Below are positions 46,605-55,182 of a stretch of 64,000 nt of DNA, piece after piece. The stretch comes from CALAED01 sp035765195. GTDB lineage: Bacteria > Actinomycetota > Actinomycetes > Streptosporangiales > Streptosporangiaceae. The DNA lies in the NCBI GenBank assembly GCA_035765195.1, contig DASTYC010000037.1, positions 1 to 64,000 on the forward strand. Direction: 5' to 3'. The translations under genes were made by a program, and so were the position numbers. The notes beneath the pieces were generated by a model that saw only the letters and a program-made list of their open reading frames with translations, made no database searches and was not told the origin of the DNA. The stretch's first letter is position 1, and each line of letters opens with the position of its first letter.

Positions 46605-47237
46605 ATGGCGCAAGGGCTGACGCGTAAGCAGAGCCAGGAGCGGACGCGGGGGCGGATCGTCGAAGCTGCGGCGAAGGTGTTCGCGCGGCGCGGCTATCAC
46701 CGTGCCACCGTCGATGAGATCTCCTCCGAGGCCGGCTTCACGATCGGGGCGCTCTACTCGAACTTCGCGGGCAAGGAAGAGCTCTTCCTCGCGATCGCCG
46801 ACCGCCAGGTCGCCGAGCGCGTCGCCGAGATCGAGGCGATCGCCGACGCCGCCGAGGGCGAGGAGCCTGGCGAGGCCGCGGCCAGGCGCCTCCGCACCTT
46901 CCTCGAGCGCGATCCCGAGTGGCCGCTCCTCTTCTACGAGTTCTGGTCGCTCAGCGTTCGCAATCCCGAACTGCACGGCGAACTCGCGAAGCGACGCGAC
47001 GCGATCCGCGACGCGCTCGCCAGAGCGCTCGAACGAGTCGCGGGCCGCCACGGATTCCAACTCCGCTTCCCGGCGCCCGTGCTCGCGACGGCGATCGCCG
47101 CGTCGCTGAACGGCCTCGCTTTCGAGCGGGCCGCGGATCCGGAGGCGCTACCCGAAGAGGTCTTCGCCGAATTCGTCACCGCAGTGCTGGGCTGTGCGAT
47201 CGCCGCGCCGACCGGCCCCGCGGCCGCGGGTGAGTGA
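46605..47237 (+). CDS. TetR/AcrR-family transcriptional repressor
   Basis: The 210-residue protein has the TetR helix-turn-helix at residues about 15-60: RIVEAAAKVFARRGYHRATV, then ISSEAGFTIGALYSNFAGKEEL. The C-terminal domain would bind an unknown ligand. It is divergent from the ester cyclase-methyltransferase fusion, with a good palindromic operator between them. The codon choice has fewer G/C third positions in Arg/Ala codons (many GCG, CGC, TCG) than its right-hand neighbours, hinting at a different origin for this pair. Confidence 0.92.
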   Translation: MAQGLTRKQSQERTRGRIVEAAAKVFARRGYHRATVDEISSEAGFTIGALYSNFAGKEELFLAIADRQVAERVAEIEAIADAAEGEEPGEAAARRLRTFLERDPEWPLLFYEFWSLSVRNPELHGELAKRRDAIRDALARALERVAGRHGFQLRFPAPVLATAIAASLNGLAFERAADPEALPEEVFAEFVTAVLGCAIAAPTGPAAAGE

Positions 47238-47279
47238 GCGCGGCCGGAGGTCGCCGCCGGATCCGACAGCACCGCTCCC

Positions 47280-47298
47280 CGTGCTCGGCCAGAGCACG
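47280..47298. terminator. Hairpin between convergent tetR and bioA
   Basis: CGTGCTC (47280-47286) and GAGCACG (47292-47298) pair perfectly over 7 bp around a 5-nt loop, between the TetR stop (47237) and the bioA stop (47317). A bidirectional terminator is likely, though there is no T-run. Confidence 0.55.
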
Positions 47299-47316
47299 GC
47301 CGCACCGTCGCGACGA

Positions 47317-48612
47317 TCACGTGGCCTCGGCCGCGGATCTGAAGGCCGTGGTGATCCGCGACAGATCCTGATCGTTGATGATGTAGGGCGGCATGGTGTA
47401 GATGAGGTTCCGGAAGGGACGGACCCAGACTCCATGCCGGGCCGCCGCCCGGGTGGCCGCGTCCGTGTCGACCTCGTGGTCGAGCTCGACGACTCCGATC
47501 GCGCCGAGCACCCGTACGTCGGTGACGCCGGGCAACTCGGCCAACGGGGCCAGGCCGTTGCGCAGGCCCGTCTCGATCCGCTTGACGTGGGCGCTCCAGT
47601 CGTCGGCCAGGAGCAGTTCGATCGAGGCGTGGGCCACGGCGGAGGCCAACGGGTTGCCCATGAACGTCGGACCGTGCGCCAGGACCGGCACCTCGCCCTG
47701 AGAGATGCCGTCGGCGACGCGACTTGTGCACAGGGTGGCGGCCATGGACAGGTATCCGCCCGTCAGGCTCTTGCCCACGCACATAATGTCGGGGCTCACC
47801 CCGGCGTGGTCGGCGGCGAACAGCTTCCCGGACCGGCCGAACCCGGTGGCGATCTCGTCGAAGATGAGCAGCACGTCATGGGCGTCGGCCAGGTCGCGCA
47901 ACACCCGCAGGTAGCCGGGATTGTGGAAGACCATGCCGCCGGCCCCTTGTACGACGGGCTCGACGATGATCGCCGCGATTTCATGTCCGTGCCGTTCGAG
48001 CAACCCGGCAAGGCTTGCGACGTAATGCTCGACGATTGGTGTGTCGAATCCCCGCGGCGGTGCGTCAGCGAACAGCTGCCGCGGCAACACGCCGGACCAG
48101 ATATGGTGCATGCCGCCCACCGGGTCACAGACGGTCATCGGGTGGAACGTATCCCCGTGGTAGCCGCCGCGCCAGGTCGCGAGCCGGTGCTTGCCCGGCC
48201 GCCCGAGCGAACGCCAGTACTGCAACGCCATCTTGGCCGCCACCTCGACCGACACCGAGCCCGAGTCGCACAGGAACACATGCCGCAGCGGCGCCGGAGT
48301 GATCTCGACGAGCTTGGCGGCCAGCCGGACGGCCGGCTCGTGTGTCAGCCCGCCGAACATGACGTGGCTCATCCTGCCGAGCTGGTCGCGGATCGCCTCG
48401 TCCAGCACGGGGTGCCGGTAGCCGTGGATCACCGACCACCAGGACGACATCGCGTCGATCAGTTCGGCCGACCCTTCGAACGGTTCGGCGAGCCGCAGTC
48501 GTACACCGGTGGCAGACTCGACCACGAGCGAGTCACGGACACCCGGCATAGGCGCATAAGGGTGCCAAACATGAGCACGATCGAGTGCTGTCACCTGTCG
48601 CAATGGGTTCAC
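47317..48612 (-). CDS. bioA: Adenosylmethionine-8-amino-7-oxononanoate aminotransferase
   Basis: The 431-residue class III PLP aminotransferase converts KAPA to DAPA in biotin synthesis using S-adenosylmethionine as amino donor. The N-terminal HVWHPYAPMP and WWSVIHGYRHP are BioA-specific. LIFDEIATGFGRSG holds the PLP-contacting Asp, and CVGKSLTGGYL the Schiff-base Lys. A GTG at 48612 and a TTG at 48615 are adjacent start candidates. bioF and bioD are not in the window. It lies 179 bp after bioB on the same strand. Confidence 0.94.
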   Translation of the reverse strand: MNPLRQVTALDRAHVWHPYAPMPGVRDSLVVESATGVRLRLAEPFEGSAELIDAMSSWWSVIHGYRHPVLDEAIRDQLGRMSHVMFGGLTHEPAVRLAAKLVEITPAPLRHVFLCDSGSVSVEVAAKMALQYWRSLGRPGKHRLATWRGGYHGDTFHPMTVCDPVGGMHHIWSGVLPRQLFADAPPRGFDTPIVEHYVASLAGLLERHGHEIAAIIVEPVVQGAGGMVFHNPGYLRVLRDLADAHDVLLIFDEIATGFGRSGKLFAADHAGVSPDIMCVGKSLTGGYLSMAATLCTSRVADGISQGEVPVLAHGPTFMGNPLASAVAHASIELLLADDWSAHVKRIETGLRNGLAPLAELPGVTDVRVLGAIGVVELDHEVDTDAATRAAARHGVWVRPFRNLIYTMPPYIINDQDLSRITTAFRSAAEAT

Positions 48613-48791
48613 CAAACCACCATATTGTCCCTGCCCGACGACTCATGGTACGGAGCATGACCGATGGGCAATCCGCACCATGGGGTCAATGCCGCTGCCG
48701 ACGGCGCCATGGCAAAGGTCCATGTTGATTCGCCAACTCGGCGAAACGCGGTATTTCTAGATAGCCGTCATTGCCGGATGGATTCGTCGCG

Positions 48792-49871
48792 TCACGTGTT
48801 GGCCGGGCGCTCGGTGCCGAGGCCGCGCCGGCGGACAACGACGAGATCGTGGCGTGCGGCCGGAAGCGTCTGCTCACCGGCGCCCTCGACCACGAACCCC
48901 GCGTCGGCGATCATCCGCAGGTCGTCGGCACCGGGCTGACCCTCACTGGTGAGGTAGTCGCCGAGGAACATGGAGTTGACCACGTGCAGGGCCAACGGCT
49001 GCAGGCCGCGCAGGTGGATCTCTCTGCCCCCCGCCAGCCGCACTTCCACGTCGGGGAAGACGAACCGGAACATCGCCAGGATGCGCAGGCAACGCAGCGG
49101 CGTCAGTTCCCATCGGCCGGCGAGTGGCGTGCCCTCGAACGGGATCAGGAAGTTGACCGGGACCGAATCCGGGTCCACTTCTCGGAGCGCGAACGCGGTG
49201 TCGACGATCTGTTCATCGGACTCGCCCATCCCGAAGATGGCGCCCGAACAGGGCGACATGCCGACGCGCTTGACCTCTTCGACAGTCTGGACACGATCGC
49301 CGAACGTGTGCGTCGAGCAGATCGCGGCGTAGTGACTCTCGCTCGTGTTGAGGTTGTGGTTGTAGGCGTCCGCCCCGACGTCGCGGAGCTGCTCGGCCTG
49401 ACCAGGTCGCAGCAGACCGAGGCAGACGCACACCTCCACATCGGGCGCCGCCTTCTTGATCATGGTGACGGTGTCGCCCACCCGCGTGACGTCCCGATCG
49501 GAGGGGCCGCGGCCGCTCGCCACCAGGCAGATCCGCTTCGCGCCGGCCGCGACCGCCCGCACGGCGCTGTCCGCCGCCTCCTCGTGATCGACCCAGGAGT
49601 ACTTGAGGATCTCCGAGGTGGAGCCCAGCCGCTGGGAGCAGTAGGAACAGTCCTCGGGACACAGCCCGCTCTTCATGTTGACCAAGTAGTTCAGCTTGAC
49701 CCGACGGCCGAAGAAGGCGCGGCGAACCCGGGCGGCGGCGGCGATCACGTCGAGGGTGTCCTCGTCACCGGCGCCCAGCACCGCCAGGGCCTCCTCACGG
49801 GTGGGTGGCTCTCCCTTGAGCGCCTTGTCGGCCAGCGACGTGAGGTACTCACTCAAAGAGGGTTGTGTCAT
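48792..49871 (-). CDS. bioB: Biotin synthase
   Basis: The 359-residue radical SAM enzyme inserts sulfur into dethiobiotin. CPEDCSYCSQ binds the 4Fe-4S cluster, and LNYLVNMKSGL, YNHNLNTSESHY and LIPFEGTPLAG are BioB signatures. The start is put at the second ATG (49871), because AGG lies 9 nt upstream of it but directly abuts the first ATG at 49880. The 242-bp gap before it holds a weak dyad (GGCAC ... GTGCC around 49925) but no recognisable BioQ or BirA box. Confidence 0.96.
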   Translation of the reverse strand: MTQPSLSEYLTSLADKALKGEPPTREEALAVLGAGDEDTLDVIAAAARVRRAFFGRRVKLNYLVNMKSGLCPEDCSYCSQRLGSTSEILKYSWVDHEEAADSAVRAVAAGAKRICLVASGRGPSDRDVTRVGDTVTMIKKAAPDVEVCVCLGLLRPGQAEQLRDVGADAYNHNLNTSESHYAAICSTHTFGDRVQTVEEVKRVGMSPCSGAIFGMGESDEQIVDTAFALREVDPDSVPVNFLIPFEGTPLAGRWELTPLRCLRILAMFRFVFPDVEVRLAGGREIHLRGLQPLALHVVNSMFLGDYLTSEGQPGADDLRMIADAGFVVEGAGEQTLPAARHDLVVVRRRGLGTERPANT

Positions 49872-50113
49872 GCGTGCCATCCTGCGGGGGTGCCGTCGGG
49901 CGGCACAAGCCTGGCACCCACAAGATTGTCAGGGAAACATTTGTGCCGGCCATGGTTCCAGGCCGCGATATATGCGACTCGGGGCGCCGAGGATATCGGT
50001 GGATTTCATCGGGCGAGGCGATAGCGGGTCACCGTCGCTTTCCCATTGAAGCCGTATAGAAGAGTGTCGTCGAGGTGTTTCTTGCGGACGGCGAACTCTT
50101 GTCGTGCGGGTGG

Positions 50114-51577
50114 TCAGTCCAGTTCGAGTCCGGGGTACAGCGGGTGGACCTTCAGCAACTCGGCCACGGCGGAGCGGGTCTTGTCGGCCACGTCGTCGGC
50201 CAGTTCGTACTTCGCCTTGGAGGTGCGGCCGTCGGCCTCGGCCGCGGGGGTGGTGGCGGACAGCACGCCGGTGATGAGTTCCGCGATCCGGTCGAAGTCG
50301 TCGGCGCAAAAGCCGCGGGAGGTGAGCGCGGGCGACCCGATGCGCACGCCGGAGGTGTACCAGGCGCCGTTCGGGTCGCGCGGGATCGAGTTGCGGTTCG
50401 TGACGATGCCGCAGTCCAGCAGCGCCGACTCGGCCTGCCTGCCGGTGAGGCCGAAGGACGTGACGTCCAGCAGGACCTGGTGGTTGTCGGTGCCGCCGGT
50501 CACCAGCCGGCCGCCCCGGCGCAGCAGCCCCTCGGCGAGCGCGACCGCGTTGTCGACGACGGCCCGGGCGTAGGCGGCGAACGACGGCCGGCGCGCCTCG
50601 GCCAAGGCGACGGCCTTGGCCGCCATCACGTGCCCGAGCGGGCCGCCCAGCACCATCGGACAGCCGCGGTCGACCGTGTCGGCGAACTCCCGCTGACACA
50701 GCACCATGCCGCCGCGCGGGCCGCGTAGCGTCTTGTGCGTCGTGGTGGTCGTGATATGCGCGTGCGGCACCGGGTCGAAGTCGCCGGTGAAGACCTTGCC
50801 CGCGACCAGTCCCGCGAAGTGCGCCATGTCGACCATCAAGGTCGCGCCGACCTCGTCGGCGATCTCTCGCATGATCGCGAAGTTCACCCGGCGCGGGTAG
50901 GCGGAGTAGCCCGCGATCAGAACGAGAGGCTTGAACTCGCGAGCGGCGGTGCGGACCGCGTCGTAGTCGAGCAGGCCGGTCTCGGGATCGGTGCCGTAGG
51001 ACCGTTGGTGGAACATCTTGCCCGAGATGTTGGGGCGGAAGCCGTGGGTCAGGTGACCGCCCGCGTCCAGCGACATGCCCAGCGCACGTTGATCGCCTAG
51101 GGCTCTGCGAAGCCGTTCCCAGTCGTTTTCGGAAAGCTCGTTGACGTTCTTGGCCCCGGCGGCGGCGAGGGCCGGCACCTCGACCCGCTGAGCGAGAATG
51201 CTCCAGAACGCCACCAGATTCGCGTCGATGCCCGAGTGCGGCTGGACATAGGCGTGCGGGGCCCCGAAGAGGGCCTCGGCGTGGTCGGCGGCAAGCTGTT
51301 CGACGGCGTCGATGTTCTGGCAGCCGGCGTAGTAGCGGTGGCCGATCCGCCCCTCGGCGTATTTGTCGGAAAGCCAGGTGCCCATGGTGAGCAAGACCGC
51401 CGGAGAGGCGTAGTTCTCGCTCGCGATGAGCTTGAGCGACTCGCGCTGATCGGCGAGCTCACCGCGGATCGCGCGTACGACGTTCGGCTCCACGGAAGCG
51501 ATCACGCCTAGCGCGTCGCGGTAGATCGAAGAGACGGTTTCGGCGTCCCATGGCTGCGGCCGGCGGTCTTCGGACAT
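50114..51577 (-). CDS. glyA: Serine hydroxymethyltransferase
   Basis: The 487-residue PLP enzyme interconverts serine and glycine with tetrahydrofolate, feeding one-carbon metabolism. The Schiff-base Lys is in TTTTHKTLRGPRGG, with KLIASENYASPAVL and HRYYAGCQNIDAVE nearby. It is longer than the common 420-residue form because of an insertion at about 140-170 (NVNELSENDWERLRRALGD), as in a subset of actinobacterial copies. GGGAG lies 6-10 nt before the ATG. A ZTP riboswitch precedes it. Confidence 0.96.
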   Translation of the reverse strand: MSEDRRPQPWDAETVSSIYRDALGVIASVEPNVVRAIRGELADQRESLKLIASENYASPAVLLTMGTWLSDKYAEGRIGHRYYAGCQNIDAVEQLAADHAEALFGAPHAYVQPHSGIDANLVAFWSILAQRVEVPALAAAGAKNVNELSENDWERLRRALGDQRALGMSLDAGGHLTHGFRPNISGKMFHQRSYGTDPETGLLDYDAVRTAAREFKPLVLIAGYSAYPRRVNFAIMREIADEVGATLMVDMAHFAGLVAGKVFTGDFDPVPHAHITTTTTHKTLRGPRGGMVLCQREFADTVDRGCPMVLGGPLGHVMAAKAVALAEARRPSFAAYARAVVDNAVALAEGLLRRGGRLVTGGTDNHQVLLDVTSFGLTGRQAESALLDCGIVTNRNSIPRDPNGAWYTSGVRIGSPALTSRGFCADDFDRIAELITGVLSATTPAAEADGRTSKAKYELADDVADKTRSAVAELLKVHPLYPGLELD

Positions 51578-51605
51578 CGACTTCTCCCAGGTCGATCAAG
51601 CTGAA

Positions 51606-51688
51606 GACACCCAGGCGCGCGGCGATGCGGATTGGGCCGCTCCCCAGTGGTCGAGTCCACCTTACGTTCACGCCAGTCACGGCCCGAG
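51606..51688 (-). promoter_or_regulatory. ZTP (pfl) riboswitch upstream of glyA
   Basis: On the minus strand the 83-nt segment contains the conserved pfl blocks in order: CGGGCCGTGACTGGCG, then a pairing arm GGTGGAC / ACCACTGGGGAGCGG, then CCGCGCGCCTGGG. These match the ZTP-sensing aptamer found before purine and one-carbon genes, including glyA. It ends 28 nt before the glyA ATG, close to the ribosome site, so translational control is plausible. Nothing else is evident in the remaining 264 bp to the GPP34 gene. Confidence 0.87.
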
Positions 51689-51952
51689 TCTGACTCTACG
51701 GTCAGCGTCCGGCGCTCCGCAATGGATCGCGAGAAGCGCCGGCGGCTTTCAAACCAGAACGCCGTACAAAGCGCAGGATGTCTTCATCGCGCATCTGGGG
51801 AGTGGTTCACGTTCGGCTGCCGCTTCCTCATCACGCCGGCCGCCGGCCGGGCGAAGAAGTGGACAGATGCCGGAAAAGGGTCGTCGAATTGGCCAGGATG
51901 TCTGGCATCGTCGAATCGGCGGGTGCGTCGATGGACGAGGGGGAGGGACCCG

Positions 51953-52597
51953 ATGGATCTGCCTCAATCGCTTCCGGGGCGCATGTACTTGCTCGCCTAC
52001 AACCCCGGACGGCGGCGCATGACCGCGGGGGCGCAACTCGGGTACGTGCTGCGCGCCGCCGCCCTGGCCGACCTCCTGCTCGCCGGTGCGATCGCCGATG
52101 TCTCCGGCAAGGCCGGCGCGCAACCCGGCCAGGTGGTGGCGGACCCGTTGGTGGACGTCGTACTTCAGCAGATCGCGTCGTCCCGGCCGCGGTCGTGGCG
52201 GTCGTGGGTGAGCAAGGGCGCCGCCCCGATGAAACGGGACGTACGCGAGCAGTTGGTCACAGAAGGATGGATCCAGGTGGAGCCGCGCCGGATACTCGGC
52301 CTGTTCCCGGTGGCCGAGGTGACGGTTACGGACACGCGCGTGGTGGACCTGCTGGCCGGCTCGGTGGCGGCGGCACTGCGCGACCCGATCGACGAGGTCG
52401 ATCCCAGGGATGCCGCGCTCGTCGCGCTCGCCGCGGCCGGTGAGATCAAGACCGCGCTCCCCCGCGCCCGGCGGCGCGAGCACAAGGAGCGGATCGCGCG
52501 GCTGAGCGAAGTCATCGGGCCGGTCGCCAAGGCCCTGCGGAAGGTGGTGCAGGCGCAGCAGGCCGCCGCGGCATCCTCCGCGTCGTCACCGACCTAG
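51953..52597 (+). CDS. GPP34 (GOLPH3-like) family protein
   Basis: The 214-residue protein matches the GPP34 family. It has an N-terminal LPGRMYLLAYNPGRRRM and LGYVLRAAALADLLLAGAI, a middle region with WRSWVSKGAAPMKRDVREQL, and a C-terminal helical LPRARRREHKERIARL tail. Eukaryotic GOLPH3 binds phosphatidylinositol 4-phosphate at the Golgi; the bacterial role, which is common in actinomycetes, is unknown. The ATG has GGAGGG about 6 nt upstream. Possible frame extension to 51632 would run over the glyA leader and is rejected. Confidence 0.87.
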   Translation: MDLPQSLPGRMYLLAYNPGRRRMTAGAQLGYVLRAAALADLLLAGAIADVSGKAGAQPGQVVADPLVDVVLQQIASSRPRSWRSWVSKGAAPMKRDVREQLVTEGWIQVEPRRILGLFPVAEVTVTDTRVVDLLAGSVAAALRDPIDEVDPRDAALVALAAAGEIKTALPRARRREHKERIARLSEVIGPVAKALRKVVQAQQAAAASSASSPT

Positions 52598-52610
52598 AGC
52601 CGGTCTCAAA

Positions 52611-52647
52611 GACCCGCGCCGCGGTTCCTGCCGAGCGGCGCGCGGTC
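52611..52647 (+). terminator. Terminator after the GPP34 gene
   Basis: GACCCGCGCCGC (52611-52622) pairs with GCGGCGCGCGGTC (52635-52647) over 12 bp with a single bulged C, loop 12 nt, starting 13 bp after the stop codon. It is followed by ATTGTGTG, without a long T-run. Confidence 0.6.
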
Positions 52648-53124
52648 ATTGTGTGAGCGTAAACCGCCGCGCGCCCGGCTACGACCAATGCCGCCCGGTC
52701 GATGGGATCCGGTAGAGGATCCGCTCGCTAATTCCGGAGGAAACTTGTTGCCAATGTGTCGCACGAAATCGCGCGACACAGGTTGCCGCGGAATACCTCG
52801 CGTGCGCTTTCGCGTCGGCGCGGGGCCCAGGGCGGCCACACGGCGGTGACCTGCGCGGGCGCGGCGGCGCGCGGCCACCGGCCGGCGGCGATGGACGGCC
52901 GCACGCCGGAAATCTTGACTCGGTTCGTTCACTGATTCACAGCAAGCCGTAAATAGGGATGCGGGCCGTCCTAACCCACCCTGCCACGGAAGTACCTCGC
53001 ACATTGGCCAGAGGCCTTTCAGGAAGGCGCGTCCGTTTCGTGCCTCTTGGTTGCCCTGTTGCGCTGGAGGGGTTATCGAAGCTTCGACGCTGTTTGTATC
53101 CGTCTCGGAGAGGAGACATCAACG
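52648..53124. other. Gene-free stretch before the CHRD gene
   Basis: No gene is supported in this 477 bp. A palindrome TCGAAGCTTCGA (53076-53087) lies 38 bp before the CHRD ATG and may be an operator. TTGACT at 52914-52919 could be a -35, but no matching -10 is seen. Confidence 0.5.
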
Positions 53125-53673
53125 ATGACTCAGCGTAGGCGGCTTTTCACCTTCGCCGTGGCCATGGGGGCCGCGGGAACAGTCATCGCCGGCGGAAGCG
53201 CGGCAACCGCCAGCAATGGTTCACACTCGGTGCCCGTCAACGTGCACGAGCAGCTCAGCGGCTACGAAGAAACTCCACTCGCGGTTTCCACGACAGGCAC
53301 CGGGCGGTTCCGCGCGCAGATCAACGAAGGCAAGCAGCAAATCAGGTACACCCTCAGCTACTCCGGCCTGGAAGGAACTGTCACTCAGGCGCACATTCAC
53401 TTCGGGTCGGAATCGCAGACCGGCGGAATCAGCGTCTTCTTGTGCTCCAACCTTGGCAACGGCCCCGAGGGTACGCAGGCTTGTCCGGCCGCGCCGGGCA
53501 CCGTGTCGGGCACCGTCACGCCCGCCAACGTCATCGGCCCCAGCGCGCAAGGCATAGCGGCCGGAGAATTCGCTGAGCTCCTCAGGGCCCTCCGCGCCGG
53601 CGCCACGTACGTGAACGTCCACAGCACGCTGTACCCGGTGGGCGAGATCAGAGGCCAGATCGACCATCACTGA
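53125..53673 (+). CDS. Secreted CHRD-domain protein
   Basis: The 182-residue protein starts with TQRRRLFTFAVAMGAAGTV, a signal peptide with an Arg-rich (Tat-like) start and likely cleavage after ATA. The CHRD domain follows, with the family phrases AHIHFG, ISVFLCSN and the end YVNVHSTLYPVGEIRGQI. CHRD domains occur in many secreted bacterial proteins without a known activity. Two cysteines (FLCSN and QACPA) could pair. GGAGAGGAG precedes the ATG. It faces an unrelated secreted protein across two strong hairpins. Confidence 0.88.
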   Translation: MTQRRRLFTFAVAMGAAGTVIAGGSAATASNGSHSVPVNVHEQLSGYEETPLAVSTTGTGRFRAQINEGKQQIRYTLSYSGLEGTVTQAHIHFGSESQTGGISVFLCSNLGNGPEGTQACPAAPGTVSGTVTPANVIGPSAQGIAAGEFAELLRALRAGATYVNVHSTLYPVGEIRGQIDHH

Positions 53674-53681
53674 CGGGTCGC

Positions 53682-53804
53682 GTGGCCGGTGGCGGCTGGG
53701 GAGCCGCTGGCCACCGATGGCGAAACCGCCGGGGCTCCGCTCAGCGGAGGACTCCGGCACCAGTGCGATCACTCGGGCAGGGCACGCGTCGCGCCCTGCC
53801 CGAG
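53682..53804. terminator. Two strong hairpins between convergent secreted-protein genes
   Basis: Hairpin 1 (53682-53714) pairs GTGGCC with GGCCAC and GGCGGCT with AGCCGC around GGGG. Hairpin 2 has perfect 12-bp arms (53772-53783, 53793-53804; CTCGGGCAGGGC) and is followed by GTGTTTGATC. They end the CHRD transcript and, read backwards, the opposing gene. Confidence 0.75.
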
Positions 53805-53829
53805 GTGTTTGATCGCGGATGCGCGTTCG

Positions 53830-54354
53830 TCAGTTGACGGTCAGGGTCTCAGCCACCGGCCGTGGCTCGTTGGGTGTGCACGGTACGGTCACATTGCCGA
53901 GTAGGGCGACGTTCGCGTTGATCGTGACGTTGCCGCCCTGGAACTGGTCGGTGCCGGCGGTCGTGGGGGTCCATTCGCCGGCGAGGTCGCCGCTTATCGA
54001 CTGATTCGCCGGGACGGCACCGCCGCTGCCCGTCAGCTGGAACGTGGCCGTCTCGGCCCCGCTGGCGTCGATGTCGGCGGTGGCGCTCCACGAATTGATG
54101 TCCACCGGAGCCGACAGGCTGCTGGAGAAATGCAGCTGGAAGCTGGTGGGGGTGTTCACGGTCGCCGGGTTGGGGGAAGCGGTCAGGGAGCCGGTGATGG
54201 TGACGTTCTGGTCGCCCTGAAGGGGAAGGGTGCAGGTGTAGTCGGCCGAGAAGTCGGCGGCGTGTGCCGGCACTTGCATCGCGATCGCGCCGACGGCGCC
54301 CATTGTCGCCACTGTCGACGCAATGGCGACGCGTCTGGCGAGGGACCTGATCAT
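53830..54354 (-). CDS. Secreted protein of unknown function (DUF6801-like)
   Basis: The 174-residue protein has a signal peptide (residues 1-32, ending VPAHA) and an all-beta mature part starting ADFSADYTCTLPLQGDQNVT. Two cysteines, near the start (YTCTL) and end (VPCTPNE), probably form a disulfide. The YTC..PL pattern reminds me of DUF6801 proteins of actinomycetes, but this was not searched. No catalytic motif is seen. It is convergent to the CHRD gene. Confidence 0.65.
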   Translation of the reverse strand: MIRSLARRVAIASTVATMGAVGAIAMQVPAHAADFSADYTCTLPLQGDQNVTITGSLTASPNPATVNTPTSFQLHFSSSLSAPVDINSWSATADIDASGAETATFQLTGSGGAVPANQSISGDLAGEWTPTTAGTDQFQGGNVTINANVALLGNVTVPCTPNEPRPVAETLTVN

Positions 54355-54696
54355 CGTGGTGCTCCTTCCCGGCCCGAGGAGCGGGGTGGGTTGACTCGGG
54401 CCGCTTACCCATTGGTAACAAGCACTCGACGAAGGTCAACTTACTTCCGAGAAACTTTCATGTTCTCCCCAGAGGTCCACCGCCCGGCCCACCGCGAGGG
54501 CGGGTGGGACAACCCCACCGGCCTCGCGAGGCGGCGCCGGCAAGTACTGGCTGAACAAGGGGTAGCCGGGCGCGACCCGGGCGCGACCCGGGCGCGCCAA
54601 CTCACATCGCGGCGGTGAGTGCGCCCAGCCGGGCTCCGGGGGCCCGGTCGGGCGCACTTACTTGCGTGGCGACGGTGCGTCGGCTGTGCTGAGGGC
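54355..54696. other. Intergenic region with a long hairpin
   Basis: No gene is supported. A hairpin at 54618-54658 has 9-bp perfect outer arms (AGTGCGCCC / GGGCGCACT) and a GC-rich inner part. A tandem GCGCGACCCGG lies at about 54565-54590. The region holds divergent promoters for the secreted protein and the flavoprotein; the sites cannot be fixed. Confidence 0.5.
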
Positions 54697-55182
54697 GTGT
54701 CCCACGATCTTGCCCAACTGCAGGAGCGGTCGTTCGCTGGCGGCAACGCCGCGGTGCGATCGTCGCTGGCCGCCGAGCGACGGCTGACGGGCGAGGAGAT
54801 CGCCCGTTTCCTCGACGAACATCGCTTCGCCACCGTCGCCACCACCCGGCCGGACGGCCGGCCGCATGCCGCGATGAGCTCCTACCTGCGGTCGGAGACG
54901 ACGTTCTGGCTGCCCACCATGGCCGGTACGGCGCGCGTGCGCAATGTGGCCGCGCGGCCGTGGCTGTGCATGGTCGTCGCCGAAGGCGAGGACGACGAGC
55001 ACGTCGCCGTCACCCTGGAAGGTCCGGCCGAGGTCGTCTCGCTCGAGGCGGCGCCCGCCGGTCTTATCGACCGGATGCGGGACCCCTCGTGGGTGCGCTG
55101 CTGGCTGCGGCTCACGCCGGAGCGGCTGTTCTCCTACGCCGCTCCCGGCGCGGCCCTGGTGCGGCGACGGGCGGCGAACTGA
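54697..55182 (+). CDS. PPOX-class (pyridoxamine 5'-phosphate oxidase-like) flavin or F420 protein
   Basis: The 161-residue split-barrel protein has the PPOX N-terminal pattern LTGEEIARFLDEHRFATVATTRPDGRPH, with strands SSYLRSETTFWLPT and ARVRNVAARPWLCMVV. This is the usual layout of F420- or FMN-binding oxidoreductases of actinomycetes. Substrate unknown. The start is put at the GTG at 54697 (VSHDLAQLQ). The ribosome site is poor (GAGGG directly upstream), so an alternative start is possible. Confidence 0.72.
   Translation: MSHDLAQLQERSFAGGNAAVRSSLAAERRLTGEEIARFLDEHRFATVATTRPDGRPHAAMSSYLRSETTFWLPTMAGTARVRNVAARPWLCMVVAEGEDDEHVAVTLEGPAEVVSLEAAPAGLIDRMRDPSWVRCWLRLTPERLFSYAAPGAALVRRRAAN

Noticed and set aside
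51632..51952. Upstream extension of the GPP34 frame
   Set aside because: It would cover the ZTP aptamer on the other strand. The ATG at 51953 has a good ribosome site and begins where family homology starts.
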